64,000 bases of DNA. It comes from Geotrypetes seraphini. Lineage: Eukaryota > Chordata > Amphibia > Gymnophiona > Dermophiidae. Position 1 is the first letter of the stretch. Each line of letters starts with the position of its first letter. The notes beneath the pieces are model-generated. The model was not told the origin of the DNA. It was given only the letters and a program-made list of their open reading frames with translations, and did not search any database. The stretch spans positions 115,631,380 to 115,695,379 of the forward strand of contig NC_047095.1 in the NCBI RefSeq assembly GCF_902459505.1, read 5' to 3'. The position numbers and the translations under genes are program-made. Positions 43,980 to 53,736 of this stretch are shown here, piece after piece.

Positions 43980-44515
43980 CAGCAGAAACAATCCAAACTC
44001 CTGCGTATTCTTATAAATTTGGCTATTAAAATTGTCTTAAGTCACTGGAAGGATGCCTCTGCAGCTGAGTACATCACTTGGTGCAATACTGTTGGTCTCA
44101 CTGCCAAATATGAGAGGGTTATAGCTGAAAGAATGAATGCTCTTTTACTAAATAGTAATTGGCCCTTTCAATCTGGTCGACTTGATTATTTTATATCATA
44201 TAATTTACCGCCTCTTTTGCTACGGTACGCTACACGTTTTAGCATGCACCAAATATACATGCTTGCTACATGCTAACGCGCCCATTATAAGTCTATGGAC
44301 GCGTTAGCATATAACGCACGGTAAAACGGCTAGCGTACCTTAGTAGAAGGGGGCGTTAGTGTACATCCATACTGGATGTGTATAGCTTGTTTTAGTTTTG
44401 GTTTTTTTTTTTTTGGGGGGGTGAATATGTATCATTTAATATGTATCATACTGCTGTATAATTTGATACTTGTTTATTCTATATAATAAAAAACTTATTG
44501 AACTTAAAAAAAAGA
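43980..44515 (+). mobile_element. L1-type LINE ORF2 C-terminus and 3' UTR
   Basis: Encodes LAIKIVLSHWKDASAAEYIT and YERVIAERMNALLL, like the L1 ORF2 C-terminal end, then a 3' UTR ending in AATAAAAAACTTATTG and an A run. A MITE (about 44212-44363, CTACGGTACGCTA / TAGCGTACCTTAG) interrupts it. Confidence 0.65.
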
Positions 44516-44574
44516 ACTGGGAGACAAGCCCATGTCCCTCCATTATCTGAGTTCGCTTGACTATCCCTCACACC

Positions 44575-45015
44575 CCGAAGCTTGCATTACGGTCATTATA
44601 GATTGATACTCCCGGCTGTAAGTAGAACACAATGGGAATCGACCTGTAATAAAGCCTTTTTCTTTACAGCACCCAGCCTCTGGAATCATCTCCCAAGGCG
44701 TATGGGTACAGAGGCAGATATCAAGGCCTTTAAAACCTTGTTAAAGATGTATTTTTTTTTCCAATTGGCATTTGGTATAGATTCCACACAGATAGAGCAT
44801 GTCTACTGAGGATCTTTCAGACGCTCCTTCAATGCACATGATAAAGAAAAATGATGATATTGTTTTCTGCGTTTCTCTGTGTATCCTGTATTTTATGGCG
44901 TTTTTTTTTTGTTGTTTTTTTTTAAATACTGTAATATGAAATTTTTTCAATGTAAACTGCTAATAACTATTGTAATATTTGGCGGTATACCAAGTTTTAA
45001 TAAACATAAACAATA
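44575..45015 (+). mobile_element. L2-type LINE 3' end
   Basis: Encodes APSLWNHLPRRMG and AFKTLLKMYFFF, then ATTTGGCGGTATACCAAGTT and AATAAACATAAA. Confidence 0.7.
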
Positions 45016-45309
45016 TGCAAGTAAGCAAGTGATGGGTCCCATTGGCACCTCTCCTTCCCACTCCTCCCCCGCCACGCGCACGCCAGCACACCTCTGGCTC
45101 CAACCTGCTGCCCACGCCGGCCGTGGTGCTCCCTTCTGACATTTCTTTCAGGTCCTGCGACTGGAAAGTGACCTCGGAGATGATGCTGGCGTGGGCAGCA
45201 AGTTAGAGATGCTGCTCACGCCAGGGAAGCAAAATGGGTGTGTGGGAAGCGGGCGTGGCAGGAGGGGGCAAAGGGGTGCCTCTCACCCTTGTTACACCAC
45301 TGCAGGCGT

Positions 45310-45640
45310 GGAAAGGAAAGGGAAAAAAACAACTATGGCCAATTTTTTTCGATCATTTTCTTTTTTTATTCGTAAAAGTTTGGAACGACCTTCCTTCTAT
45401 AATTAGAGTTCTCTCTCATCTACCCACTTTTCGTAAAGCACTGAAGACATATTTATTTCAGAAATTTACTAATGATCCTTCTTTTTCAAATAATCAATCA
45501 TAAAAGATAACGTTCTAGCCTAAAAGATGTTAGTTTCTGTTCTAATCTCCTGTATAATTTTATTAATATTTTGTTAACCGAGTTGAGCCCTCCCGTTGGG
45601 ATGAATCGGTAAAAAAAGATCAAAGATTAGATGAGATTAA
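45310..45640 (+). mobile_element. L2-type LINE 3' end
   Basis: Encodes VWNDLPSIIRV and FRKALKTYLFQKF, then TTGTTAACCGAGTTGAGCCC and a GATTAGATGAGATTA tail. Close relative of 28906-29340. Confidence 0.7.
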
Positions 45641-46106
45641 AATCGTCAAAGAACAGGAGTTGCCCACTCCCAGAGCCCAGGGCTAGTCCGAAGATGGGAC
45701 AGGGATGGCGTAACCCAAAGAAGAAACACCGACATAAATGGTGGATTGTTTATGTTTGTAGAAAAGCTCATAACAAGAAGAAAATGTACCCAGCGTCAGA
45801 TAATTACTATTGCACAAAGTGTTCGTTGGAACACATTCAGAGGCCTGACTTTTATTTGGCTGTTAAATAAGCAGAGCGTGGTTCTATATCTGGATCCTGG
45901 AAGCGATCCCTCCCCCTCATCAGAAAGAACGTACTGGTATCATGGTGGGCCGCGATCAGGGAGCGCATCGAGGATGAATTCCTGGTGCTCAGGGAGAGTG
46001 TCCCTCTCCGAATAAGGAAAATCCCCTTAATGTGGTTTAAACTCCATTTACCACTACCTGGGATGTCTGTCACTCAGCCAATTGGCAGCCAATCAATCAT
46101 CCCAAG
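45641..46106. other. Unassigned intergenic stretch with short frames
   Basis: Frames at 45631-45870 and 45746-46015 show no family pattern I recognise. Could be a decayed retroelement. No host gene is supported. Confidence 0.25.
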
Positions 46107-46297
46107 GCAGAGGTTCTCAGCCCAGTCTTTGGGACGCACCCAACCAGTCAAGTTTTCAGGAACCTCCTGTGAATATGTATGCAATGAAATCTTCAGATAA
46201 TAGAGGCGGTGCATAAAATCTATCTCATGCAAATTTGTGGTGGATAACTTTAAAACCTGACTGGCCTGATGTGTCCTGGACTGAGAACCCCTGCCCC
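46107..46297. mobile_element. hAT foldback MITE, diverged
   Basis: Ends CAGAGGTTCTCAGCCCAG and CTGGACTGAGAACCCCTG, with inner CAGTCAAGTTTTCAGG and complement. Confidence 0.6.
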
Positions 46298-46689
46298 AGG
46301 GTCTACTCCTAGAATCCTCCCAACCAGAAAGCCCCCCTTTTGTGCCATCCCCAAAGAGAATCTCTCAGCCCTAAGGGCCCCCCTAGTGGCTAAACCCCCA
46401 TTTGAACATGTATCGTCTCCAAACAAAACCCCAGGTGATAGCCCTCCACCATGCCCTCCAAGCCTACCTGAGTGTAAATCACTGATGTCTAGCCATCCCA
46501 TCTTCCAAAATTGCACTGAGGACCCCTTGTGGTAGTCTCCTGTTACTTCTGCTAGAGATCATGCCACTAGAGGTCACTGTCATTATTATGGAAGAAGGGG
46601 CTGGCGAAGGAAGGAGGCAGGAGGCTGGGACATGCATAATGGGGATCAGCCACTAGAAGGGCCCTTAGGGAAGCTTGTATTGCCCCTTC

Positions 46690-47195
46690 CTGTATAAGAC
46701 TCTGATAAGACATTTAGAATATTGTGTACAATTCTGAATACGGCACCTTTGAAAAGATATAAAAAGGATGGAGTTGGTCTAGAGGAAGGCTACTAAAATG
46801 GTGCGTGGTCTTCGTCATATGGTGTATGGGGACAGACTTAAAGATCTCAATCTGTATAATTTGGAAGAAAGGCGGGAGAGGGGAGATATGATAGAATACC
46901 TACGTAATGTAAATGTGCATGAGTCGCGTCTCTTTCATTTGAAAGGAAACTCTGCAATGAGAGGGCATAGGATGAAGTTAAGAGGTCCAGAGTAATCTTT
47001 TTTACAGAAAGGGTGGTAGATGCATGGAACAGTCTTCCGGAAGAGGTGGTGGAGACAGGGACTGTATCTGAATTCAAGAGGGCCTGGGATAGGCACGTAG
47101 GATCTCTCGGAGAGAGAAAGAGATAATGGTTACTGCGGATGGGCAGACTGGATGGGCCATTTGGCCTTTATCTGCTCTCCTGTTTCTTTGTTTCC
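46690..47195 (+). mobile_element. CR1-like LINE 3' end, decayed
   Basis: Encodes [20 protein letters not shown] and FHLKGNSAMRGHRMKLRG in broken frames; ends TGGGCCATTTGGCCTTTATC. Same subfamily as 35025-35579. Confidence 0.65.
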
Positions 47196-47454
47196 TGCCT
47201 GTGCTATACCTGCTCCGTGATGGAACAGTATACAGTATCATTTCACTTTGAACAGTGTAATTGGCCTTTGCTCGTGGCTTATTTTCACAGTGCATGTCTA
47301 AGCTTGATAATTTAATTATTTCTCTTCCCCATGAAGCGCTGAGCTTGAAGATGCTGACAACACAATGCTTCTTTGAAGGAAAATTATAGGCTTTTGTGTT
47401 TCTGGTCTCATGGCTTAGAGGGAACCTCCCTGGCACTGCTGACCATGCAGTGAG
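47196..47454. promoter_or_regulatory. Upstream region of gene B
   Basis: Unique-looking sequence free of recognised repeats, leading to the TATA box. Likely holds the proximal promoter; no specific site is claimed. Confidence 0.35.
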
Positions 47455-47462
47455 TATATAAG
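47455..47462 (+). promoter_or_regulatory. TATA box of gene B
   Basis: TATATAAG lies 152 bp upstream of the ATG; a start near 47485 would give a 5' UTR of about 120 nt. Confidence 0.65.
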
Positions 47463-47606
47463 ACTGCATCTCCAGCCAGACCCTGGGGAGCGACAGGGCA
47501 CCACTGTCACAGGGATTACAGGAAGGGGATGCCATCGGATCCCAGAGGATCAAGGAAGTTTCTTTTGTTGTTGCGGTTCTTGATTGGCTTTTAAGGGTGC
47601 GCAGTC

Positions 47607-47658
47607 ATGAAGACCTTCATCATCGCAGCATTTTTAGCCATTCTGGGCATCAGCTCAG
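47607..47658 (+). CDS. Gene B coding exon 1 (signal peptide)
   Basis: 52 nt, ATG with G at -3, ending G|GTAAGC in phase 1. Both length and the MKTFI start match gene A exon 1. Confidence 0.88.
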
Positions 47659-50600
47659 GTAAGCAGGACCGGTAGTCCTGCATCTGTCTGTCTGTCCATC
47701 CCTCCTCTGTCTGTTTGCCTGCCTAAAGGATTCTTATCTCGATCAGGATTCATATTTCTCTCTGTCTTTCTGTCCATTTATCTGCCTAGATTTCTTGCCA
47801 TCCATCTAGCGGCATAATAAGGGGGAGGGGGGCGGTCCATCCTGGGCACCGTCTTTGTCGGGGGCGCCCCTTCCCTTCTCTCCATACCACTTTCATTATC
47901 CCGGTGCAAGCGGCATCTCAAACTTGCTGTCCACATCAGTGACAGGTCTCTCCGACATCACTTCCGGGCAGAGGGGATCAGGAAGGTGCAGGGGTGCGGA
48001 GTAGAGGGCAGGAGAGGGGCACCACCGCCCCAGCACCACTCACCCTCGCTGCGTCCCTGAAACCATCCCAACGATCGCTCTATCCACGGCCAAAAATTTT
48101 TAACTTATTTGGAACTGGGATTTCTAAAACAGGATCTGGGCCTTGGCAAGGAGCGGGAAGGGGTAAAATGCGGACCTCGCGGACCTGACAGACCTCGCGG
48201 ATCTAAAATCGCACATCCTTTAAAATCTGAGGTCCGTGCCATTTGTAGTTAGTTTCTGGCTCTGACAGACCTCGATGACAATTTAGCGCTGACGGATCCG
48301 TCTCAGCATAGGGAGGGAAAAATATTAGGATCCGTCAGCGCAAAAATGTCATCGAGGTCTGCCAGAGCCGCGGACCTCAGATTTTTAAATGTACTGGGGC
48401 TGCAGGAAACTGGTTTAAAGGATTCGTTTTAGAGCCACTCCAGCACTAGTCTCTGGCTCTGACAGATCTCTATGACATTTTAGTGCTGACGGATCCTAAT
48501 ACTTTTCCCTCCCTATGCTGAGACGGATCCGTCAGCGCTAAATTGTCATAGAGGTCTGTCAGAGCCAGAAACTAACTACAAATGGCAAGGACCTCAGATT
48601 TTTAATGACGCGAGGTCTGTTAGGTCCATGAGGTCCGCGTTTTACCCCTTCCCTCCTCAAATCGCGTCGGGCAGGGAGGAAATCCGTGCATGCGTGGATG
48701 CCATGCGATGACATCACGTGCAGACATGGCTTCCGTGCACGTGTGGCCTTCCTCCCTGACCAAGAACAGGCAGTGGGGGGCAGGGGTGGGGCCAAGGGCT
48801 GGATTAGGGCACCACAGGGCGGGGATGGGTGGAACTGTGTAGGCCTGGCAACCCTAGCTATACACATGGTCCAGCAATTTTCCACATTTTTCATTTTGTT
48901 TGGACTTGGGGAAATCCACTGCTTATTTTTAAGATTAGCAACATAAAATCTGTTTACTGCTTGGGATCTTGCCAAGTACTTGTGACCTGGGTTGGCCACT
49001 GTTGGAACAAAAACAAAGTGGAGAAATGATGTTCCTGAGATGGACTTTATTAATATTAAAATAATATTAAAACTTGGCATACCACATAAAAACCTCTAGG
49101 ATGCAGTCCACTGAAAAGCTTTGGACCCTGGACCCAACACGGTCTGTGTTTCGTCGGAATGTCTTCTTCAGGGGTCCCTATGAAATCCTATGGTAACAAT
49201 ACGTGGATAAAAATGCCAGTCAGAAATAAACTGTTCTGACTGGGGGATGCGTGAACGGTTTGTGGGTTCTTCTATGTCTGGTTGAGGTACTTTGGATTAG
49301 GCGGTTGTTTAGGTAGGCTGGGCTGTCTCCGTTTATGATTTTAAATATTAGGTAGTAGAATTTGAATTGTACTCTTGCTTGTATTGGGAGCCAGTGTGAG
49401 TCGAGGTATGTCGCCGTGATGGGGTCGTGTTTCCTCAGTGAATAGATAAGTCTTAGCACTGTGTTTTGAACTATTTGTAGTTGTTTTATCATGGTTGCGG
49501 GGCAGGGGAGATAGAGTATGTTGCAGAAGTCTAGAAGACCTAGGACTAGAGACTGGACCAAGAGCTGGAATTGTGTTCTGTCAAATAATTTCTAACTTGC
49601 CTTAAGTTTCTCATGACCGCGAATTATTTTTGTATTGTTTTGTTGATTTGTGGTTGCATGGTACATCTATCTATCGTCATTCCTAGAAGTTTTAGAGTGG
49701 GTTGTATGGGGTATGTGATTGAGTTTATTACTAGATTTGTTATGGTTGAGGTTTTATTATTTTCGAGGAGAATTAATTTTGTCTTGTCGGTTCAGTTTCA
49801 GTTTGTGATTTTTCATCCATGTTGCTACTGTTTCAAGTGTCCTGTATAGTGTGTCTGTCATGGAGGACGTTGATTGGTCAAAAGGAAGGAGCATGGTGAT
49901 GTCATTTGCATAGCTATTGGAGGTTAAGCCTAATTTGTCCAGGCAGATGCTGAGGGATGCAATGTAGAGATTGAAGAGAGTTAGGGATAGTGGAGATCCT
50001 TGGGGTACGCCACAGGGGTTGGACCATGGTTCTGATTTTTCTTTGTTCAACTTTACTCTGTAAGTTCTGGATTGTAGAAATCCTTGAAACCATGTGTGTA
50101 CCTTATCTGTGATTCCTATTGTATCTAGTATTTGTAGTAGTATGTTGTGGTCCACCAGGTCAAATGCTGCGGTAAGATCCAGTTGCATAATCAGCATTTT
50201 TCTACCTGTGCTGAGGTGTTGTCTAGCTGTGTCCAGAGGGAAACCTAGTAGTGTCTCTGTGCTGTAGTTGGTTCTGAAACCAGATTGTGTAGGGTGGAGT
50301 ATGTTGTGGTCTTCTAGGTAGTTGGTGAGGAGTTTGGCTACTAGGCCTTCCATTAGTTTGACATAAAGGGGTATTGAGATCCCTATCCCTATTTCATTCA
50401 GCCAAGACTTCTTATTATTAATTGATGACCACCATCTGATTTTACATTCACATGCTCTCTCTCATATTTCTGGACACTCCCTAGATTTAGTTTTTCTTCA
50501 GAGGTTTCCTTGATCAAAAAACTGGTATTTTGGTGTCCTGGTTGGATCATTTCCCGGTGTCTTTTCTCCTTAACAGATTTCCTGGAGATGAGACAAATGC

Positions 50601-53245
50601 TAGACTTCAAAGATTTTCCTGGAAAATCCACTCCCTGAACTGTGGCAAACTGACTTCTCGATGTGACAACCTTCCCTTCAATCCCCTTCGATTCTCAAGT
50701 AGCATAGAACTCACCCTCTCAATAGCCTTAGAGAAGGCAGGACCCACTCATAGGCTACACTGGTTTCACCAATCATAGTCATCCATGCTACCATTCTGGG
50801 ATACCAATTGCGATTTAGATTTGGACATGGAACAGAAATGCTACTGGTCCAGTGACCCAGTGATGTTAGGAGTCATTCAGATAAGGGATACAGTCATGTG
50901 AAAAAATTAGGATGCCCCATGAAATATTCTGTTCTTTCATACGAAATGTTCACATATCAATGTCGAATCTTTTTTTTTTTTCTGGAAAAGAAAGTGATGT
51001 AATTGCAGGTAAACGACAAAATTTTTCCTTGATTTACAAAATCTGGTAACCCTACCCTCACAGCACCACTTTCTCTGGGAGAACATTCTGGCAGACCTGC
51101 CAAGTCTTCCACTTTCAGCGGGTGGCTCCCGTTTTTGTGGGTCATCTCCTGCACTCCCTTGGGTCCGCCGTAGTCTCCCGCTGAGTGGCCTCTCCTGTCC
51201 AGTGCCAGCAGGAAATGCTTCACAAAATGTAATTTCCTGCTGCCGTTAATTCCGTGCCAGGGGCAGAGCAAAGGACAGGGCCGGATGGACCAATGGATGG
51301 TCCAGGTGGTAAAATAGGTGGACCAGATGGAGCAATGAGTAGAGAAGGGCAGAGCAATGGTAAAGAATGGGCGGAGCCATGAGTGGAGCAGGGCAGGCTA
51401 GGGGTGGACCCTAAATCTCCTGCTGAGAGGATTGGACCCCTTGACAGCTCTGTTCTGGACATCCACCACACTCACATGTTTATCTCACCTGTATTGCATT
51501 TGCTTTTCCAGGAGACCGCCTGCAGTGCTACCATTGTGACGTGTGTACAACCGAACTTCAGAACAAGACCACTGTCTGCAGCGATAAACAGATGTGTGTC
51601 ATCTCCAAGGCCAAAGACGGTAGGTGAGGACTGAGGGAATAGGACATTGAGGCAGGGAGCTTAGGAATATGAAGGCTCCAAGGAGGGCCGTGGTTCACGG
51701 CTGAAGAAAGGCAGTAAGGAGGGTGGAGGGATGAGAGGAAGGAACTTCAGGGTGAACTGAGGGTAGTTTCCCACTGATGGGAGATGGTAAGAAGGGTGAT
51801 GGGATGGCTGACATGAGAGGGTAAGAAGGAGGAATGGGGGTTAAGTAGAGGAACAAGCAGCGATGGTGGGAGTTGAGATTGATGGGATGGGGCATGGATG
51901 GAAGGAAGGCCCAGAACTGGAATGCTCAGAGGCCCTCCAAAGCCCCGAGCTTGGGAAAGAAGATGAGTGGGCAAGGCTAGGGACAGAGGGGGGCGGGGAT
52001 GGGATGGAAAAGGGCGGGGATGGGGTAGAATGGGGCGGGGCCACGCGTCCTGTGTTTTCAAGAAGAGATCTGGGCGCTCTAGGTCTGACTTCACGTCCTC
52101 TCTCAATCCAAGAAGTTACATTGCAAACGTAATTGTTTGTCATGGTGAGTTTTCAAGTGTTTGCTCCCCGTTGCCATGATTTACTAACCAGATAATGCCA
52201 TGATGGTCAGAGCAGATGTTCAGCGGCACGGTCCGATTAATTGTTACTACGTATCAGTTCTCGAACTGCTCAGGGCAGTTTAACGGCATGGGAGCTGCTC
52301 CTGCCAGCTTAAGCAACGCTGACTACTGACCCTATAATCTCTACAGACAGTGGTGTAATAAGGGGGTGGTGGACTTCCCCGAGTGCCATGTCAGTAGGGG
52401 TGCCAGCACCTCTCCACCCCACCTCGCCATACCCTGCCATGCTCGCGGCGTCCCTCCCCCACCTTACCTCTGTAGATCTTCGCTAGCACAAGTGACTTCT
52501 CCTGCCTGTTGCTCACACCAGCCTGGTTGCCCTCTGAATCACTTCTGGTTCATGGGGCCAGGAAGTGATGTCAGAGGAAAATCCAGTGCTGGTGCGAGAA
52601 GCATGCTGGAGAAGCCACTCGTGCTGGCAAAAGATTTAGAGGTAAGGGGGGGAAGGGAAAATGTGAGGGTGGAGTGGGGGGGGAGTGGAAAGGAGCAGGG
52701 GGGCGCAGAAAGTGCAGGGGCACGGGGTGTGGGGGGGGGGGTTCCATCACCTCAAGCACCTCCTATCCTTACTGCGCTAATGTCTAGAGGTGTCATCCAT
52801 CCAGTACGCTGGGAGCAAAGTCTATCTGATGGGATGGAGGCTCCCTGTGCTTCAGTTCTAATCCCCGCTTCAGTCACCAACTCTGAGCGCAGTCTCATAT
52901 CAAGCCCCTGTACTTCCCTGGGTCTTGGGTACCCCCTCCACACCCTAAGCGCTTGAGGGTAGGAACTTACTGGTGCTGTACTGTAATCATGTATCCAACA
53001 GGCTTGCTCTAATATAGTAATAACAGTCTCGCTCTTACTGTGTATCCTCCTCTCCGGCCACAGGTGAAATGGTAAAACGCGGCTGCCTGGACTCCAATAA
53101 ATGTAAAACCTACGAGACCATCGCCCAAGCCAGTTATTATCACCACTGCTGTGAAAAGGACCTGTGCAATTCTGGCCACTTGGCCCAACTCTCCCTGCTT
53201 GGCTGTGCAATCGTGGCCGGCTTGTGGCTTCAGACGCTTCTTTAA
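47607..53245 (+). CDS. Ly6/uPAR-domain GPI-anchored-type protein (gene B), 3 exons
   Basis: Spliced coding exons 47607-47658, 51512-51619 and 53064-53245 give 113 aa. Residues 1-17 are a signal peptide (MKTFIIAAFLAILGISS). The LU domain has ten cysteines: C-x2-C-x2-C-x10-C-x5-C, C-x5-C, then HHCCEKDLCN. One sequon (NKT) lies in the first half. After CN, SG and a hydrophobic tail (LAQLSLLGCAIVAGLWLQ) suggest a GPI-anchor signal. Introns are phase 1 (donors GTAAGC and GTAGGT; acceptors TTTTCCAG and GGCCACAG). An alternative donor 4 nt downstream in exon 2 (GTGAGG) would break phase with exon 3 and is rejected. The exon plan equals that of gene A, so they are paralogues in tandem. The spacing between cysteines 2 and 3 is unusually short. 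Molecular role unknown. Confidence 0.9.
47810..48055. repeat. Dispersed GC-rich repeat (TAATAAGGGGG type)
   Basis: Starts GCATAATAAGGGGGAGGGG and contains CATCACTTCCGGGCAGAGG; related to 33090-33425 and 52345-52780. It lies in gene B intron 1. Confidence 0.4.
48164..48650. mobile_element. Double-foldback DNA element in gene B intron 1
   Basis: Outer ends GGGTAAAATGCGGACCTCG and GAGGTCCGCGTTTTACCCC are inverted. Inside, AGCGCTGACGGATCCGTCTC-type blocks occur four times in alternating orientation with CTCTGACAGACCTC. No transposase; superfamily not identified. Confidence 0.65.
49030..49200 (-). mobile_element. Penelope-type terminal unit with hammerhead-like core
   Basis: Shares GATGTTCCTRARATGGACTT and CCACATAARAGCCT-type segments with one arm of 43441-43876. 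Carries the ribozyme-like core at 49130-49177. No coding sequence. Confidence 0.5.
49130..49177 (-). ncRNA. Hammerhead-like ribozyme
   Basis: Minus strand: stem I GGACCC (49177-49172) with GGGUCC (49135-49130), six perfect pairs; CUGAAGA (49171-49165); extra A; stem II region GAC..GAC with poor pairing; intact GAAA (49152-49149); stem III CAC..GUG; U, U before stem I. GAAA and stem I are the strongest parts. Confidence 0.5.
49205..50860 (-). mobile_element. L2-type LINE with inverted 5' part
   Basis: The minus strand (49220-50353) encodes LDLTAAFDLVDHNILLQILD (motif A), GVPQGSPLSLTLFNLYI (motif B), YAND (decayed YADD) and HWLPIQARVQFKFYYLIFKI. From about 50395 to 50860 the plus strand encodes WLDHFPVSF, like the end of an L2 endonuclease domain. 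The 5' part is thus in the opposite orientation, as after twin priming. Confidence 0.75.
50889..50975. repeat. Tc/mariner terminal fragment
   Basis: TACAGTCATGTGAAAAAATT followed by AGGATGCCCCATGAAATATT resembles a common Tc1/mariner end. The partner end is not seen. Confidence 0.4.
51512..51619 (+). CDS. Gene B coding exon 2
   Basis: 108 nt, phase 1 at both ends, encoding GDRLQCYHCDVC through KAKD with cysteines 1-5 and the NKT sequon. Confidence 0.9.
51640..52344. other. Gene B intron 2, mostly unassigned
   Basis: G-rich, low-complexity sequence (51640-52060) gives spurious open frames on both strands. No exon is supported. Confidence 0.35.
52345..52780. repeat. Dispersed GC-rich repeat
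   Basis: Starts GTGGTGTAATAAGGGGGTGG and contains CAGGAAGTGATGTCAGAGG; same family as 33090-33425. Confidence 0.4.
53064..53245 (+). CDS. Gene B coding exon 3
   Basis: 182 nt from acceptor GGCCACAG to stop TAA, with cysteines 6-10, CCEKDLCN and the hydrophobic tail. Confidence 0.9.
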
Positions 53246-53445
53246 AGATGTGCCCGGTCCTTTGGTACCTGCGATCTGCATTGAGAACCTCTGGAAATAT
53301 GCAATAATTGAATCAATTAACGCACATGTGGGTGAATATATATTTCTAGAGTTTACGGAAATAGAAACAGGGAGCAAGTTCAACAGAAAGCGGGAAGCTT
53401 GCGTTGGGAATACTGTACCACCAAACAGGGAGCCCAAAGAGGCCT

Positions 53446-53736
53446 CAACAAAGGAGTCGTGAGGACGAGACATCAATAATTCAGCCACGGGTGTAAAGTT
53501 CAAAGTTCCCTTTATTGATAGTAGCACTGTGAGGACTCGAAGACGCAACACTGACAGTGTTTCGGCATCTATGCCTTTGTCAAGAATCTATTGAGCCATG
53601 ACAAGTTAAAAACAATAATAAAAATAATATGAAACACATAATAGAAACTAATAAAATCATAACTAACGAAAGCAATAATATAAAAAATATAATCTATACT
53701 GAATTATTGACATCTCATCCTCACGACTCCTTTATT
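53446..53736 (-). mobile_element. Foldback (Penelope-type terminal unit) with hammerhead-like core
   Basis: Arms of about 38 bp (AAAGGAGTCGTGAGGACGAG / complement with two changes) at 53446-53484 and 53699-53736. The interior contains TTTATTGATAGTAGC and a ribozyme-like core. It begins 200 bp past the gene B stop. No coding sequence. Confidence 0.5.
53541..53590 (-). ncRNA. Hammerhead-like ribozyme, decayed core
   Basis: Minus strand: UUGACAA (expected CUGANGA; 53583-53577), extra A, stem II GGCAU-AG-AUGCC with five perfect pairs, GAAA (53563-53560), stem III CAC..GUG, U and U, then GCGUC that pairs partly with GAUUC on the other side. Confidence 0.4.

Noticed and set aside
45631-46200. Possible host exons with frames of 70-90 codons
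   Set aside because: No convincing splice-site pairs, no signal peptide or domain, and the frames overlap inconsistently.
51620-51628. Alternative donor GTGAGG 4 nt downstream for gene B exon 2
   Set aside because: It would end the exon in phase 2 and break the frame into exon 3, whereas GTAGGT keeps phase 1 as in gene A.
51640-52180. Several 80-120-codon frames in gene B intron 2
   Set aside because: Low-complexity G-rich or proline/serine-rich sequence; open on both strands and lying in an intron.
53617-53622. AATAAA as the gene B poly(A) signal
   Set aside because: It lies 370 bp past the stop inside an AT-rich foldback; possible, but nothing ties it to the gene.
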